Positions 40,811 through 56,977 of a DNA stretch of 64,000 bases are shown here, in pieces (positions within the stretch are counted from its first letter, which is position 1; every line of letters begins with the position of its first letter). The position numbers and the translations under genes are program-made. The DNA is from Anabas testudineus (lineage: Eukaryota > Chordata > Actinopteri > Anabantiformes > Anabantidae). The stretch covers positions 22,008,833 to 22,072,832 of the forward strand of contig NC_046614.1 in the NCBI RefSeq assembly GCF_900324465.2, in the 5' to 3' direction. The notes beneath the pieces are model-generated. The model had not been told where the DNA came from, ran no database searches, and saw only the letters and a list, made by a program, of their open reading frames with translations.

Positions 40811-41977
40811 TCATTAATAATGACACCACAGCAATCCTGAACAGGGCAGAGGAGGAAGATGTTTTCCCACATTTACATGTAAATTTGTAGTCCTGTTAAG
40901 CTAAGGAGAGCAACAAAGAGAGGCAAATGATGGCAATGATACAGAACTCCAGACCGGGCACTTCTGAGTGGACCTAAACAAAGGTGGAGACCCTGCATGG
41001 ATAGATGGAGAAGAATGGACATCTTGTAAAAGTGTATTATATTGTACACTGACTTTTGTTTTAAGAACAGCAGACTGGAGGAGTCTGTAGATGTTCAGGA
41101 CATGGTTACAAAAACACAGACTGGATCATTCCCTAAAGTATCAATAGGAAATCCTATAACATATACTAGATCACATCCTGGTGCTTGGAGCATTTACTGC
41201 TCACCAATAAAACACCATAGACTGTATTCTCCATTAGCTTTCCTGTAATGATGTCATAAATATACATGTTAACAGCAGAAATAATTACATCAAGTCAAAC
41301 CTGTTTGAGTCTACGTGCGGGCATCTGACCTTTGTTTTAAGACAAATGTGAAGACTGTGAACTGACCCTTTAAAGTCTGTTAAATAGCTTGACAGATTTA
41401 TTGTCTTGGAGCAGATTTGGACTGATTCAATGTAAAATGTAAAATTAAAACCTGTCATGATCCCATGACAGGAAGAAACAGTGTCCTTAATCAGGTTGTT
41501 AGTCAAGGTGTCGCCTCAGATTACTAGAGTTCATTCATTAGTAATAGAGGTCTGGCTGTACACCCACAGTTATGTGCTGGTTTTAAATTAGTTTCTGTGT
41601 ATTTGATCAAAACAACAACACAGTGAGACATTAAAATAAGGACACAGAGGTGGAGCACAACACCAGCAGCTAACTTATTAGCATCGCAATTATACAATTC
41701 TCCCTTTGCAGTAAAATAACATTAGAGACAATTTGTGTCGCATTATTAAATCAGACATGTGAGTGATGGATCCATAAATTAACACAGACATAGTTCAAGT
41801 TTTTAGTTTTGGTACAAAATAACTCACAGTGGCTGTAGTTAGCTCCTTTTAGCTAAGCTAGCTAACTAACTGCTAAGTTAAATAACAGTTGTTTAACCAC
41901 CAGCCGCCTACAGACTAGTTAGCACCGCGTTCGTGTCTTCAGTCTGTGTGAAAGTGAATTAAAAAGTGAAAACTTAC

Positions 41978-42110
41978 AAGAATTTGTTCAGCAAATCCTC
42001 AGGAGATGTTTGAATCACTGAAACTCTAATGACACGTAAGACCGTTCAAATCCGAGTTTGTTGTTTAGCTTCCTGTTCAGCTGCTCTGCGTCAAGTCGGA
42101 CAACACGTCA
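41978..42110 (-). promoter_or_regulatory. gmppb: Probable gmppb noncoding exon 1 and promoter
   Basis: A GTAAGT donor on the minus strand at 41977 ends a GC-richer leader. The matching acceptor (CTAACAG) is a short distance before the ATG at 40771. The upstream boundary is approximate. The intervening intron carries no other feature that I can support. Confidence 0.45.
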
Positions 42111-43790
42111 CAAAACATCCGGTACGGGACTTTCACAATAAAACATCAAAACTAGTTTGATGATGAACTTTTTTTTTACTGTCAGTGAAATAAAAAGCTG
42201 TATAATTAAACTCTTTTTGTAAATTTCCAGGGTTTATGGAAAGAAGGTGTATTATGTTACTGACTTGGAAGCCTCTTAAAATAAAACTTGTAATTTGTCA
42301 AATTGTCATTGTAGGAGTCAAACAGATAATTAGCAACAGAAACATTAACACATTTTCATACATTTTACACAATACATGAAATATACACTAAGTCACATAT
42401 TAGGCATAAAATCATACCCAAACGTACTTTTAGAACAAATTTACCCAGAAACAAAGCATAAAAAAATCTAATTTGTAGAACAACATGCCAACAAACATTC
42501 AACTAATTTAATATCAACATCTTCCCTCCGACATCTAAGTAGAAAAACCTCATTTAAAAACTCCCTGATGATAAAAACATACCAAACGTATTTTTCAAAA
42601 TTTATTTTATTTGACTTTCTGCATCACATTCCAAGATTTTATATCTTTATAACCTTTAGAAGAAAATTAAGACGTAATGCTTTTATTTTGTCTAGCAAAC
42701 ATCCCGGTTTCCGGTTTAGCTGTTTAACTCTTGTGAACTTGATGATCCGCCTCTCACAGCTGTCAATGAGTGGGGGGTGTTAAAATTAACCAGAGCCTTA
42801 ATCCAGAAACATACATGTTACAAGATAATTTAGAAATTAATGTCAGGGATGCTCTATTATTTACATAACGAACAAAAATTCAAACTGTCACGGTCGCCAC
42901 ACCTATTCCGTGATCTTTATTTTCACATTTTCTAAGCGCCCCAAGCATTAGACATAATGGTATGGCCCACACCATGCGCCCCGCCTTCTTACGACTTCTG
43001 ACCAATCAGAGAAAAACAGCGTGGCGACGACATGTTGTCGTTACCGTAATTACGCACAATGGCGTATTTAAATTTGAGAGGACGATAACAACAAGAACTA
43101 AGGTGTCTTTGTTCCATTATTTAAGCCTCTATGTTTATTATCGATGTCATGCTGTAGAATTAATTTGGGATATATTAAATACGTCTTTGATATTGTGTGA
43201 CTGACATGAATCAAATAATTTAAAACTTTCTAAAAAGGTAAACCAAACATTTGAAATTAAATTAATCAAAGTTTGGGCTACTTAGATAAACCTTTTCATA
43301 TTTTATTTAAAAACCTAAACTACCATTGGGAAACTTCTTTAGCCAGACAATAGTAATAAATACCCATATTAAAATATCTGCTGCAGATTGTGAGGAAAAA
43401 AACACCAAGAGTTACATGACTTCTATCAGTAATATGAAAATAATTATTAACCTGATGCAGAAATCCAACTTACTTTCTTTCTTTTTCTGTGGTGTTGGGA
43501 AATAAACAAAGTAAACTCTTAAACAACAAGCAATGTGCAAATCATTGCTTCTTAAGGAAACAAATCAACACTGAATATCAGTGATGATGATTCATTTTTG
43601 TATATTAAAGCTGTAAATGATACAGTCTGAACATTTTGAGGTCTCCTCCGGTTTGAGTTGGTTTGTCTCATTCATGTAAACCTGCAGGAACAGGTTTTCA
43701 TGCTCTGACTTCAGTATAAAGAAACACAAATTCTGGATTAATTTGCAGAAGTTCTCCAATTGTCAGTTTAGGTGGTCAGAGGTTCAGAGG
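42111..43790. other. Intergenic between gmppb promoter and pde12 3' end
   Basis: AT-rich with no gene recognised. A GC-richer spot at 42890-43080, with CCAAT/ATTGG-like CCAATCAG at about 42990, is unexplained. Confidence 0.35.
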
Positions 43791-46700
43791 TCAGGGGCTC
43801 CAGCGGAGGTCACAAGCAAGGGCGATGTGGTCAGATGGGTGAGCTACGCTGGGTAAACCCTCATATGTGGTGACCTCCTGGTGGCTGGGCAGAGGAATCA
43901 CCTGCTCCACCTGCACAGAGACACACATAAACACTTTTGCGTAGTACTGTATGTATGTATATAGAGAAGTATGACTGTCAGTATCTGTAGTAACAACTAT
44001 TAGGAGCACCAGTATCTGTATCAGCACCTGCATGCTTTCTGGCTGTATGAAGATGTAGTCCAGGCAGCCATGAAATCCTCCCACATAGTTAGTGTAGGCC
44101 GGCTGTCCGCAGGCGCTCAGCAGAGGAGGGAAGGCAGAGAGAAGCTCCATGCTGCAGGACTCCTCTGGCCCGGAGCTGCTCCAGTCTGCATGCTGCTGAG
44201 GAACCACAGCCTCACAGACCAGCTGTAACACACCTGAGAGAAGAGGAGGAGGAGACGAATAAACAAGTGGCCCATTTTTAAACATGCATCAAAACTATTC
44301 AGATCCCTCTGGCTGAACATGCAGGTGTGCTGCGATCTGTTACCTGAGTTAGGGATGGAGTTGAAATCACCACAAAAGATGAGAGGGGCTCCAGGTGCAA
44401 CCTCCCTGATGACATGACTCAGGTGTTGGAGAGCCACGCCCATCTGGACCAAGCGAACATTCCCTCCTTCAAAAGGTAATTCATTCTGTTTTTAAAACTC
44501 ATGGAAACAGGTCATGACAGTGCTCTCTGACATCAGTGACTCAGGTGTGTTTACACAGAGGGAAGAGTTGTTTTACCTTTTGGGTGAAAGTACAGGTGAG
44601 TGTTAGCCACACAGACCTTCCTGCCTGGTTTATTCAGGTCTTCCAGCACACTGACCTGCAGAGAAATGAGAGATCAGAAGCTGATGGTTCACAAAACTGA
44701 GGCAACAACTATTTTCATATTCAATAAAACTGTAAATCTGGAATCTTGGTGTAAATCTTTTGCTAATATTGAAATTATACATGTGATCATAGAATGTAAT
44801 CTAATTTTAATGTAATTAAATCCTCCCAGTTTTTCAGATATTGTATCCATGGCCTTGTTTACAGATGATTTCTTTACTACATGTATGTGAAGCCAGATTT
44901 ATAAACAGCTTTTCAGAAGTGCATGTGCATGAAAAAAAGGCAGCTGGCAGGAGAAGTAGTAGAGCAGCAGAGATTAGATAGATATTAGTTGTTTAATAAT
45001 AATTCTCACTTATGACAGCAGCAGTACCTGCAGGGAAGTGGACCTCCGCAGTATCTTGTCTTTCAGGGCGCTGTTGGCAGAAACCCTCTCCAGCAGCTGA
45101 GAATGGATGGGGTCAGAGGTCAATGCTTCACTCAGAAGGATGTCATGATGGCTCAACAGTCGAAACTTGGACCTAAAAAGACAGTACGTCACATTTAATT
45201 TACCTGACTCAACCACAACGTGACAGAGACGTTCTGGCTACTTGCAGACCTGACCTGCGGTAGAAAGTTGCCAGTCCTTCATGCTGCTTCTCTTTCATCT
45301 TGAAAACACCATCCAGACCAAAAGCATCAAGAGCTGGAGTGAGACTATCCACAAACACTCCTGAGGAGTCCAGAGAACATGAGTCACATATCGATCAGAT
45401 GATGGTACTTAACAGAAAAGATGCTTCACTTTTTAAACATGCAATACAATAATTGTAACTCTTGAAAAGACATGTTATGTAAGATAGTTTAGGTTTAGAC
45501 AGGATTAAGAATCTGATTTGTTAATTTAGCCAAGGGTTAATTCGAATGAATCACTTTATGTCAGAAAGTTTTCCTGTTTACCTTTATTACATTCCCTTAC
45601 ATTTTATTTATTTGAGTATATATATATATAGCAGCAATTTTGAAAAAAATCCTGAAAATCTGCATATATTCTGGATGTTTTGGCAGTGGATACCTTTGTC
45701 GACCTCCTGCAGACAGATGATGTCCGCGTTGTATCCAGTCAGCTCCTTCTTGATCAGGTTTTGCCTGTAGTCCAGCTGCAGGGCATAGGGGGCGCAGTAG
45801 GGGTACAGCACCGTCTTGGACAATTCTGTCTGTGCGTAGACATCAGCGAGGATGTTATAGGACACCACCCTCAAAACCGGCCAGTCCACCTCTTTTACAG
45901 TATACATGTGTCTGTTGTCGAACGTGCACACGCCTGGTCCAGCCTCCACGGTTCCTACAGACACCAGCTCCTTGGACACACCACTACGACTCCCATCTTT
46001 AGGTGTGCAGCAAAGTTTGAGCTTACAGCCAATGTCCTGGTTGGATGGGACGTGGACTCTCCCACATCCTACATGAGTCCAGCCTACATCTTGACTGAAG
46101 GAAGGAAGTAGAGAAAATTAAGTGCTAGATATGACATAACTTCTTAATACAAATTATTAAATAATTTTCTTGCTTCAAGCTTGATTGTCTCAGCTGCTGC
46201 ACATGTATGCTTCCTTATTTATTTATTTCTACCTTCTGATGAAGACAGGTATCTTAGCTTTTGTGTAGATACTTTTTTCTCTGTGTGTAGTTTTGGATCA
46301 AAGCATCTCCTAAATGACTAAATGTAAATGATACCTGCTTATTATAAGTGGTTACCTTGTATTTGGCTCATTTTCTTTGTACCACATGAACTCGCAGTCT
46401 TGGAGGTTGCCAAACTCAATCTCCAGTTTGGGACAAACAGGGAACCCGGCCAGCAGAGACACCGGGAGCTCAGCGGTGATGAAGGTAGGAGCGTTTCTCC
46501 GCACCGAGTATTTAACGTGTCCCACCTGCAGCACGGCTCCGTCCTGCCACGCCTCCGAGTTCAGCATCGTGTCGGGCACCTCGCCCCCGTCGAAGTACAG
46601 CTTCACCGCGGGGAGCTCCGCGGCTTCACTCGGCTGCTGCACCCGATTCTTCTTCCCCTTTCTTTGACTCTTGACGATGCCATTGGAGATCCGAGCCAGG

Positions 46701-46915
46701 ACCTTGCCCAGAGGTTCGTCCTGGTCCCGCTGCATGTGCTTGTGGCTGCCGTCCAGAGAGAAGGAGATGGTGAGTTTGGGCTCCCCCGGGAGGCACCTCA
46801 CCACAGCCGGCTCCATCCTGCTGAGGACCCGGCAGGCTCTCGTCAAACTCCTCGTTGAGGAAGACAACAAGCAGCGGCGAGACAGCGTGAGACCAGCGCA
46901 GAGATGGTGAAACAT
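43791..46915 (-). CDS. pde12: 2',5'-phosphodiesterase 12, mitochondrial
   Basis: Eight exons join in phase: 46356-46915, 45694-46094, 45255-45360, 45028-45172, 44577-44655, 44344-44466, 44028-44233 and 43791-43910, giving 579 residues (human 609). The Arg/Ser/Leu-rich start lacks acidic residues, as in a mitochondrial presequence. A second Met (MEPAVVRC) about 33 codons in aligns with an internal Met of human PDE12. The endonuclease/exonuclease/phosphatase domain shows SYNILADVYAQTE (Asn267), ICLQEVD (Glu317, the metal ligand), NTHLYFHP, IFCGDFNS and the catalytic HPSDHIAL near the C-terminus. PDE12 degrades 2-5A, damping OAS/RNase L signalling, and removes poly(A) from mitochondrial transcripts. 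All introns are GT-AG. Confidence 0.96.
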
Positions 46916-48023
46916 GAAGTCTCCGGCGACAGCGGCGTAAAACTAGCAACACGACGGTCAACGGTGCACGACCTGGTTCGTCCCACCGGTTAGCCACTAT
47001 GCTAACAGGCAGAAAACCGTCTAAATGGTGGGTTTAATTCTGCCTCCAGCAGCCTGGTTTGAAAATAAAACTACTATGACATAAACATATAAAAGTACAC
47101 ACGAGATTTAGAAATTAAACCCCAACTTTACGTATAACAACGTCTAACTTTAGTGCTTTAGTAGTAGTTGGTACATTAGCCCATTAGCTGTCAACACTCC
47201 TGCAGGGAGCTACGTCTTCTTCGTCTATTAGATTCTTTGGTTGCTCGAGCGCCTCTACACGGATTACTGCCCCCAGCGGACAGAACAAACATTACACCCA
47301 GTGGCGGTCACCGTTTGTTCTGATAAAAGACAAAAACAAATAAACAAACAAAACAAAAACAAACAAAAAAAAAACGGTTTTGAGGTATTGGTCCCTCAGT
47401 TAGCGCTTTCAGTTTTTTGCTGTTACTTTGCTGTTTCAGATTACTTCTTCAAGATGTTATCAACCAATAAATTATAGTGTATTATTATAGAATAGTAAGA
47501 TGAAAAGTTGATAGTTCAGTTCTGTCACAGACTACTCAGTAGTATTTATATACAGTTATTTAGTTATTTAAAAGTGATGAACATATGTTATAAATAAATA
47601 CATCTTAACTGGACTAGCATCATGAGTATTTTTAGTACTTTTAGTTCATTTTATGTTAGCAGATTTTGTAATTTTACTAAGAATTGGAAAACAGGACCTG
47701 TCTTTGAATTAGAATATTCCTACATTATTGTACTTTTACTAAAGTACCAGAGTACTTCTATCACTGAAAGAAACAAAGAACAATCATAAAGATATGTAAA
47801 ACAAGGTGTGAAACAGTCTTAAAAAGACTGGGGATCTATAAACGTGTTTTACTGTAAAATATATAAACTATAAAAAATACCAACAGCTACAAATTTGGTG
47901 TCTTTTAGTTATGATTTTATTAAATTTGTTAGGGAAATTACAAAACACTATAAATATCTATTAAAAAATGAAATCCCAAGATGAAAGCACCACAACACCA
48001 GAGGTTTGGTGCATCTGTGTAAG
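46916..48023. other. pde12 promoter and spacer to atp6ap1-like 3' end
   Basis: GC-richer near 46916-47000 (pde12 5' UTR), then AT-rich with an A/CAAA-rich stretch at about 47325-47372. No gene was seen. Confidence 0.4.
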
Positions 48024-51000
48024 CTATCGAATATTTTTCTCCGTGACATTTTCCACACAGCACTGTTCTGGGTTTTGGGGGAAGTAGACGTCGGATTTGT
48101 GTTCGTCGTCGTGCTCAATGTGTTTGAGGTGGATGACCATGTGCAGGGCGTAGGCCAGGACCAGCAGCAGGATGAGGGAAGTGATGAGGCCCATCATGAT
48201 GGCCGGTGTCAGGAAGGTGGTGCAGCTGCTCGCAGGAGAAAACTTACCAGAGGTGATGTTGAACGCCTGGATCTGAGGAAAAAGAGAGAGAGAGAAAAAT
48301 AATTAAGAATTAAACATTAGTAAATGATGGGTGGTGGTAAAGTAGTACAGTTATACAGCATGTAGTTAGATGCATGAGAGCACAGTGTGTTTTTTAATAT
48401 ATATACTACTATACATTTAGGAATATATTGTTTATTGTATGTCTGCATGCAGGTTATTGTGTGAGTGTATGTTAATATACAGTTTTATATTGATAAACCT
48501 TCAGAACTTGGTGCTGGCCATTGAAACGTACAACAACAACATGATACATGTAGAACAAGCTTGTACCTGGAAGTCTGTGAAGGTGACGGCCCAGCGGTGG
48601 GCGTGCTCCGTGCTGGGCAGCAACAAGGCGCTAAAACGCTGCAGGTTGCTGACGTGGAGGCAGTGGTAGGAGGAGGAGGCCGGAGCGTACACTTCACTGA
48701 CGTTGAACACGGCCTCTTCGGAGGAGTTGTAAAGCAGAGAGACACTGTCGACCGAAAACCACCACTCACCTGAAGACTCATAGAAGGTGTTGGACAGCTG
48801 CAGTCTGGGACAAGAGGAGAACGTCAGTCCAAATTTTAGTTTTTTTGCTATTTCAACATCAACTTTCCACTTTTAATTTATCCAGTCAGCTTTTTTCTGG
48901 GTGTGAAATGATCTTTTCAGTTTCCAGGTGGAGATAACAGAGATGCTGGTTTAGTTTTAAAAGTGCAGCTCTATAAATCATTGTAAGATTTTAAGTTCCC
49001 CTGCTGTAAATGTAACGTCTGAGTTAAGTATATTTCAAGTTAAACAACATTTTCCTTTAACATTTTCTCAGTAAAGAGGAATTTCTTTATTTTCTTTACC
49101 TGATTGACAGACCTCTTAAATCATCCACATCTCCGAACCTCATTATGAGCCTGGTGACGATAGACAAACAGAAGAACATCATGTTTGTCCAATATTTGGC
49201 AGCTAATCGTAAATTGTTCATGTTTTCTGATGCTATTGAAGGTTTTTGTACATCAGTCGTGCAGGTCAACGGACAGGTGTGCATACATTGCCTTGTCCTG
49301 GTGGCAGACAGAGTAGCTGGTGTCCACAGGCATCTGAGGAGAGAAGGCTCGTTCTGTCAGGTCCAGCTGCTTCTGCTTCTCATAGCGGACCGACAGCTTC
49401 CTGGCCTGGAACAGGACACAAGGCTTCCCATTGGACAGCACCTGTTTGGCATAGATATTAATATTACAGATTCTCTTTGACAACACCTGGATATTTTTTA
49501 AATTAAATTAATGATTTTCTAACGGAAATTTCATGAAATACTTTTAGTCTGCATCATTTCCAGACTCAGGTGAGAACAGTAAAGCTCCAGTAGCTTCTGA
49601 ACATTTTCAGATATCTTCATTTTTTGCACACTTTAATAAATGTCATTTGAAATTAATACATTAATTATTAATACATTGCAAGACCCCAACCTGTGGATTG
49701 TGTTTGCGTAAATGATACTTTAGTCTAAAAGTGAAGTAAGTGATTTTTATTACAGTTTGTTTATGTCTAGTGTGTCCATCTTATTCTCTTGAGCATGATG
49801 TCTAAGGGACGACAGAAATTCCACTTGAACTGATTAAAATATGAGTTGATGTTTTCCAGTATCTGTTGACATCTGGAGACTGAGTCACCTTGAGAGGAGG
49901 GAAGGGAACTGCAGCTCCTGGTGTCTGCAGTAACTTCCTCCGGGTCACATCTGGAGCCTGCAGAGAGACGAGATGAGAGTCAGAGAGTGAAATATCATTT
50001 CAGGTGCTGTTTATTTTCACTGTAGTGTGTTTATATGTTGTGAATACACAAGGAGAGAGGTGTAGTTTTCTGAGTGTACATGTTATTCACGAGAAACGCC
50101 TGAATAATTCAGCCCATTCAATGAACATCCATATAAAAATAAAATAAATAAGATACATTAAGTCATTTCTTCCTTCCTTCTCTGTCTTTCTTGTTTCTTT
50201 TCCTCTTTAAATTATCTGAAATAATAAAATTATTTTTCCACAGCGACTGTAAACTCAACTCACAGTTTACCTGCAGTTGATTGAACATTGAGTCTACAGG
50301 AACCAAACTCCCGTCTATCCTCATTCCTCCGTCACTCCTTGCCATCTCCTCATCTGCAGAGAGAATCAATAACAGAGTTAATTCCCTTTTCATAAAATCA
50401 TTCATATACTACATGTCACTTTTGGCTTCTCACAGAAAGGTAAAATTTCTTGTCTTACTTCCTGCAAACAGTGGGTGTTGCTGAGCAGCCGTTTAGTTTG
50501 TGCTGCTATATGCAGTGGTGGAAAGTACATTTATTTATGCACTGCATGGAAGTATAATATTTCCATTTTATGATTTTAATAAATTTCAGGGGAAATGTTG
50601 TGCTTTTTATTATATACTATATCTGCCTGGATTTAACTAAGCAAATAGGTAAGAGCCTCCCACTGGATAATTACTGGATTGATGATTATGTTTTATGCAT
50701 GCAGTAATTGTCCAGGACAACAATAAAGTCACGCAGCAATAATTATGTTGCAATAATATGTTATACAGTATTTTATTTTACAATTACATGTTACAATATA
50801 TTATTATTATTGTTTTTATTATTATTAATATTATTATAAAATGAGTCATTCTACCTAATTAATAGTTCTACACTATAATATATCATTTATAGTTAAATTT
50901 CAATATGGAAGTGACAAGTTGGGAAAGGTGGAGGCAGTGTGCAGGTTTCAGATGGATACTTACATTGGACTTTAGAGACAGGGGCACTGTAAACACAAGA

Positions 51001-52635
51001 AAAGAAGCATCAATAAACAATATATATCATTTTGTGTTCATTTTACATTTGTACTTTTTGTTTTGTTAATTATTTATATCTAAATTAAATAAATTACCGT
51101 GTATGTAACATCAGGTATCAGTTTAAAAGATCAATTATTAAGATCTCACATTAATTATTCTGTAATCAAATTCTATCAACCAATATGTGGCTTTTTATAT
51201 AATATTTTTTGTACAGTGTTTCCACCGCAGGAAAAGGGTCAAATTCACTTTATAATAATTAAAATATGAGGACGACTGGATATTTAAAAAATCTAACAAC
51301 CCAATTTAAACTTTATTATAACCATTTGATAAATTAATTTAACTGACTCAAAATGTTTTTTGTTTTTCTCAAGGCATAAAAAAACATTTCTTAATTTTAC
51401 ATGTTTTTTTCAGAAAGTCTCACATTCAATGCTTCACTTCTCATGGTTGAACAGTGTATTATGTGAAACATATGAATTGTTTGGGGTTTGAATGGTGTTC
51501 AACTTATTTGATCACTCTGATACTGTTGTCAATATATTTCCAACAACAAGACATTAATTGTCTAACAGTGATATGGCCTCACTGTTCTTTGCTGCACTCA
51601 TGCTGCACCAGACCGACTGAGTCTGTCCTTGTTACTGAGAGGAGCCACTCTGACCCAGATAACAGCCAGAATAAAATAAGAGTCTGATCACCATCATCTT
51701 AACACCAAACAGCAGCTCGGATCCCTTTCTATACAAACATACATGTTTCTATCTGAGCATCAGTTCTGTACGTCCTGGAACAAAAAAATCACAGGTTAGA
51801 TTAATGCTTTCAGATCTGCCGGTGAGATTTTCTGTTTCACACAATGAACTTTCAACTCTGCAATAAGTTTTAATATATTATAATATTACATAGCACAGAA
51901 GATTTAGGGTGAACGTTAAAACAGGGGAAAGTGGCTACACAGCCTTTTAGTGCAGATTACAAATCTCTCTGAGTGAAAACCACTGACAACAATCTGATTG
52001 TGAACCTTAACAGAGTAAATCTGTGTTACGTTAAAGTGGTGTGGATGTTTATTTATATTTATTATCAACACAATATTATTTGTTTTAAGATAAATGTATA
52101 CTAAAAACATATTTTGTCTTAAATTTATATTTTAAAATCTTCCAAATGTCAATTTTTATACCCTGAATGGGCATCTTAGTATCTTAGGGGAAACTACATG
52201 TACAGTAATTTTGGAGTCATAATCCAACAGAATTTTTAATAAACAATTTTAAAATAGTGTTTATGTCTCTCCCAGTTTGGAGTTAAGTATGTTTGTCTGT
52301 GTTGTGTCTGCTCTCCTTTGTTGGGCTGCGGCGCTGTCTGGTCCCAGATAATCTAATCTAAATGAGCCCAGTGCACACTGCATGTCTGTCTATGGACGTT
52401 CTGACTCTGAGGGTAAATAAACCTCTTTAGATGTAGAATAAAATGTGTTTCAGAATTTTATAATAAAATTTCTATTTCATTGTTGGGAACAACAGACATA
52501 GAGCTGCCAAATCCTCCCTGATTCTCTGAGACTCTCAGGCCAAAAAAGAGATTTAGCTCATCTGTGTACTGGGTCAGAGCAAAGGACTGTGGATTGTGGG
52601 ATTACATAATCATACCATCATGAGCTCACACACAC

Positions 52636-52671
<36 letters not shown>

Positions 52672-53503
52672 ACACACACATCATGAATGATGAGGTGGCT
52701 CTCAGCCAAGAGGAGCTTTTGCAGCATTTCCCCTTGTCCCACACTGAAAACGATTTACACACTGAGCAGACACAGCAACATTATCATCTTATGAGAGTTC
52801 ATACCAACGTAAATGTCAGACAGGGACACTGACGTTGAACAATTCTGTAAAACTGTGATACGTTATGAGAAAATCGTGGTAATGACAATAAAAACATAAT
52901 GTCTGTAGGAACTGGATAAATGGTGAATTGTGGATTGGCATTAACTTGGATACTGGTTTGTTATTAGATCCTGTAGTCCTTGGTAACTAAATACATTTAC
53001 TCAAGTGCTATACATAGGTACTGCATGCTGCATGTGGAAGTGGTCAGCTTTTAGAAAGTAGTAATATGTTGTCAATGACAATATAATTCTGGATAATGCA
53101 AAAAAAAATTATATTTTACTGTTTAATTGTTCAATTTGAGAATAGTTGCCAATTAAATTTCAATTGCCTTGTTGATTAATCAGTTTATCAATCATTTCAG
53201 CTCTAGTTGGATGTTCAGCGTGTACCGTCCCCAAATGACACACACACATTCACACACACACTGCAGTAACATGGAAACACATCAGTAATCTTTGAACTGA
53301 CTGTGTCAAGAGTGAAAGCTAAGATAGTCAGGAGAAGTAAAAAACAATTATTGAAGTTAAAACTACTTCACATCTCTGTCTCTTTGTCTCTTCACCTACC
53401 TGTCAGCAGGTCGTTGGTGAAGGCCGGTAGACGACTGCAGATGGAGAAGCAGGGGGAGGAGAGAGAGGTGGAGGATGCAGCAGCGTTTCCACGGTGAAGC
53501 CAT
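48024..53503 (-). CDS. atp6ap1l: V-type proton ATPase accessory subunit S1-like protein (Ac45 family)
   Basis: Eight exons join in phase: 53400-53503, 50964-50986 (a 23-nt microexon), 50271-50353, 49889-49957, 49287-49441, 49100-49150, 48567-48804 and 48024-48272, giving 323 residues. A signal peptide (CCILHLSLLPLLLHL) is followed by a lumenal region with VLSNGKPCVLFQARKLSV, WWFSVDSVSLLYN, APASSSYHCLHV, TFTDFQIQAFNIT and several N-glycosylation sites (NSS, NVS, NIT). One transmembrane helix (about residues 263-287, MMGLITSLILLLVLAYALHM) and a polar cytosolic tail follow. The order matches the C-terminal half of Ac45/ATP6AP1, which aids V-ATPase assembly and sorting, but the lumenal part is shorter than full Ac45 (about 460-470). 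Next to rps23, as in human (ATP6AP1L), which supports the name. Intron 1 is 2.4 kb. Confidence 0.88.
50987..53399. other. atp6ap1l intron 1, with (CA)n at 52627-52680
   Basis: No further exon fits the phase requirement between the signal-peptide exon and the microexon. A (CA)n microsatellite occupies 52627-52680. The rest is AT-rich. Confidence 0.55.
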
Positions 53504-54394
53504 CGCTGTGGTGACCAGACTGTGATGCCAGCACACAGTCTCTACCCCTCATAATCTACTTTAATCAGCCCACTGTCTTTAAGCCCCCTGACAGACTCGT
53601 GAATCGACCAACTAGGATGGAGCAGAGACAGACGGGGTCGTGAGAGACCCACCCACTGGTTAAAGACATTTACTGTTCACATATTTTCCCATTTTCAGGT
53701 CAGTTGAAATAAATGTAATATAATTAGAAAACATTAGAAAAAACAAAGTAATTTAATAAATCCTCAGGTGGCTTTAGGTCAGGTAACTGACCTGGCCATT
53801 CGGGCCTAGGTAAACATTTAAACATGACAGGTTCAATACAGTTGACAAAACACCTGTGTAAAACTTGAGTTCTCCTTTATCATCAGCAGTAGTGTAGTGG
53901 CATCAAAACTCCTATTGTGAATCCTATACTGAGAAAATCTAAAACAAATAACTTTAATAAAATATTTAATTGATCATGACAAAATGCTATATAATCAAAT
54001 TAAAATGTCACACATGCCAAAAACCTAAAATATAAAATTATGTTCATGGGATTACCTTTATATCTCCATATGATAATAATGCAGTATATACCATATAAAC
54101 AAGTTAAACACTGATTTACTGTGAAGAGCACGTTTTTCAATCTTTATTAAGATGTTAAATTCAGATATATTGTGCATACATGATGAAGTACAACAACAAA
54201 AATGCAATAAATCCATAAAATCTTAATATTGTTTATTTTAATTATTGTGGTCAAGGAAACCAAGCATTTTAAATTAATTTAATATTTTCAGTCAGGCACA
54301 TTCCGTAGCCACGCCCGCCCGGGGTCCTCAGAGTACAGATTGCCGCGGTGCATCCTGGGTCTTTCCTTTCCATCCCAGGCTCGCTTCTGCAATC
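53504..54394. promoter_or_regulatory. Divergent promoter region, atp6ap1l (-) and rps23 (+)
   Basis: An 891-bp gap separates the two start codons. The rps23 end (54295-54394) is GC-rich and contains CTTTCCTTTCC at 54361-54371, a pyrimidine tract of the 5'-TOP type used by ribosomal protein mRNAs, about 24 nt before the ATG. The exact start sites were not determined. Confidence 0.55.
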
Positions 54395-56950
<2,556 letters not shown>

Positions 56951-56966
56951 ACAGTCGAGGCAAAAT

Positions 56967-56977
56967 AATAAAATAAA
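56967..56977 (+). terminator. rps23 polyadenylation signals
   Basis: Two overlapping AATAAA hexamers begin 17 nt after the stop, followed by a GT-rich stretch (GGTTGTTTTGTGTTTTC), so the 3' UTR is very short, as expected for a ribosomal protein gene. Confidence 0.8.

Noticed and set aside
51740-51785. Candidate extra exon of atp6ap1l (acceptor and GTATGT donor on the minus strand)
   Set aside because: Its phase does not fit the microexon, while the signal-peptide exon at 53400-53503 joins perfectly.
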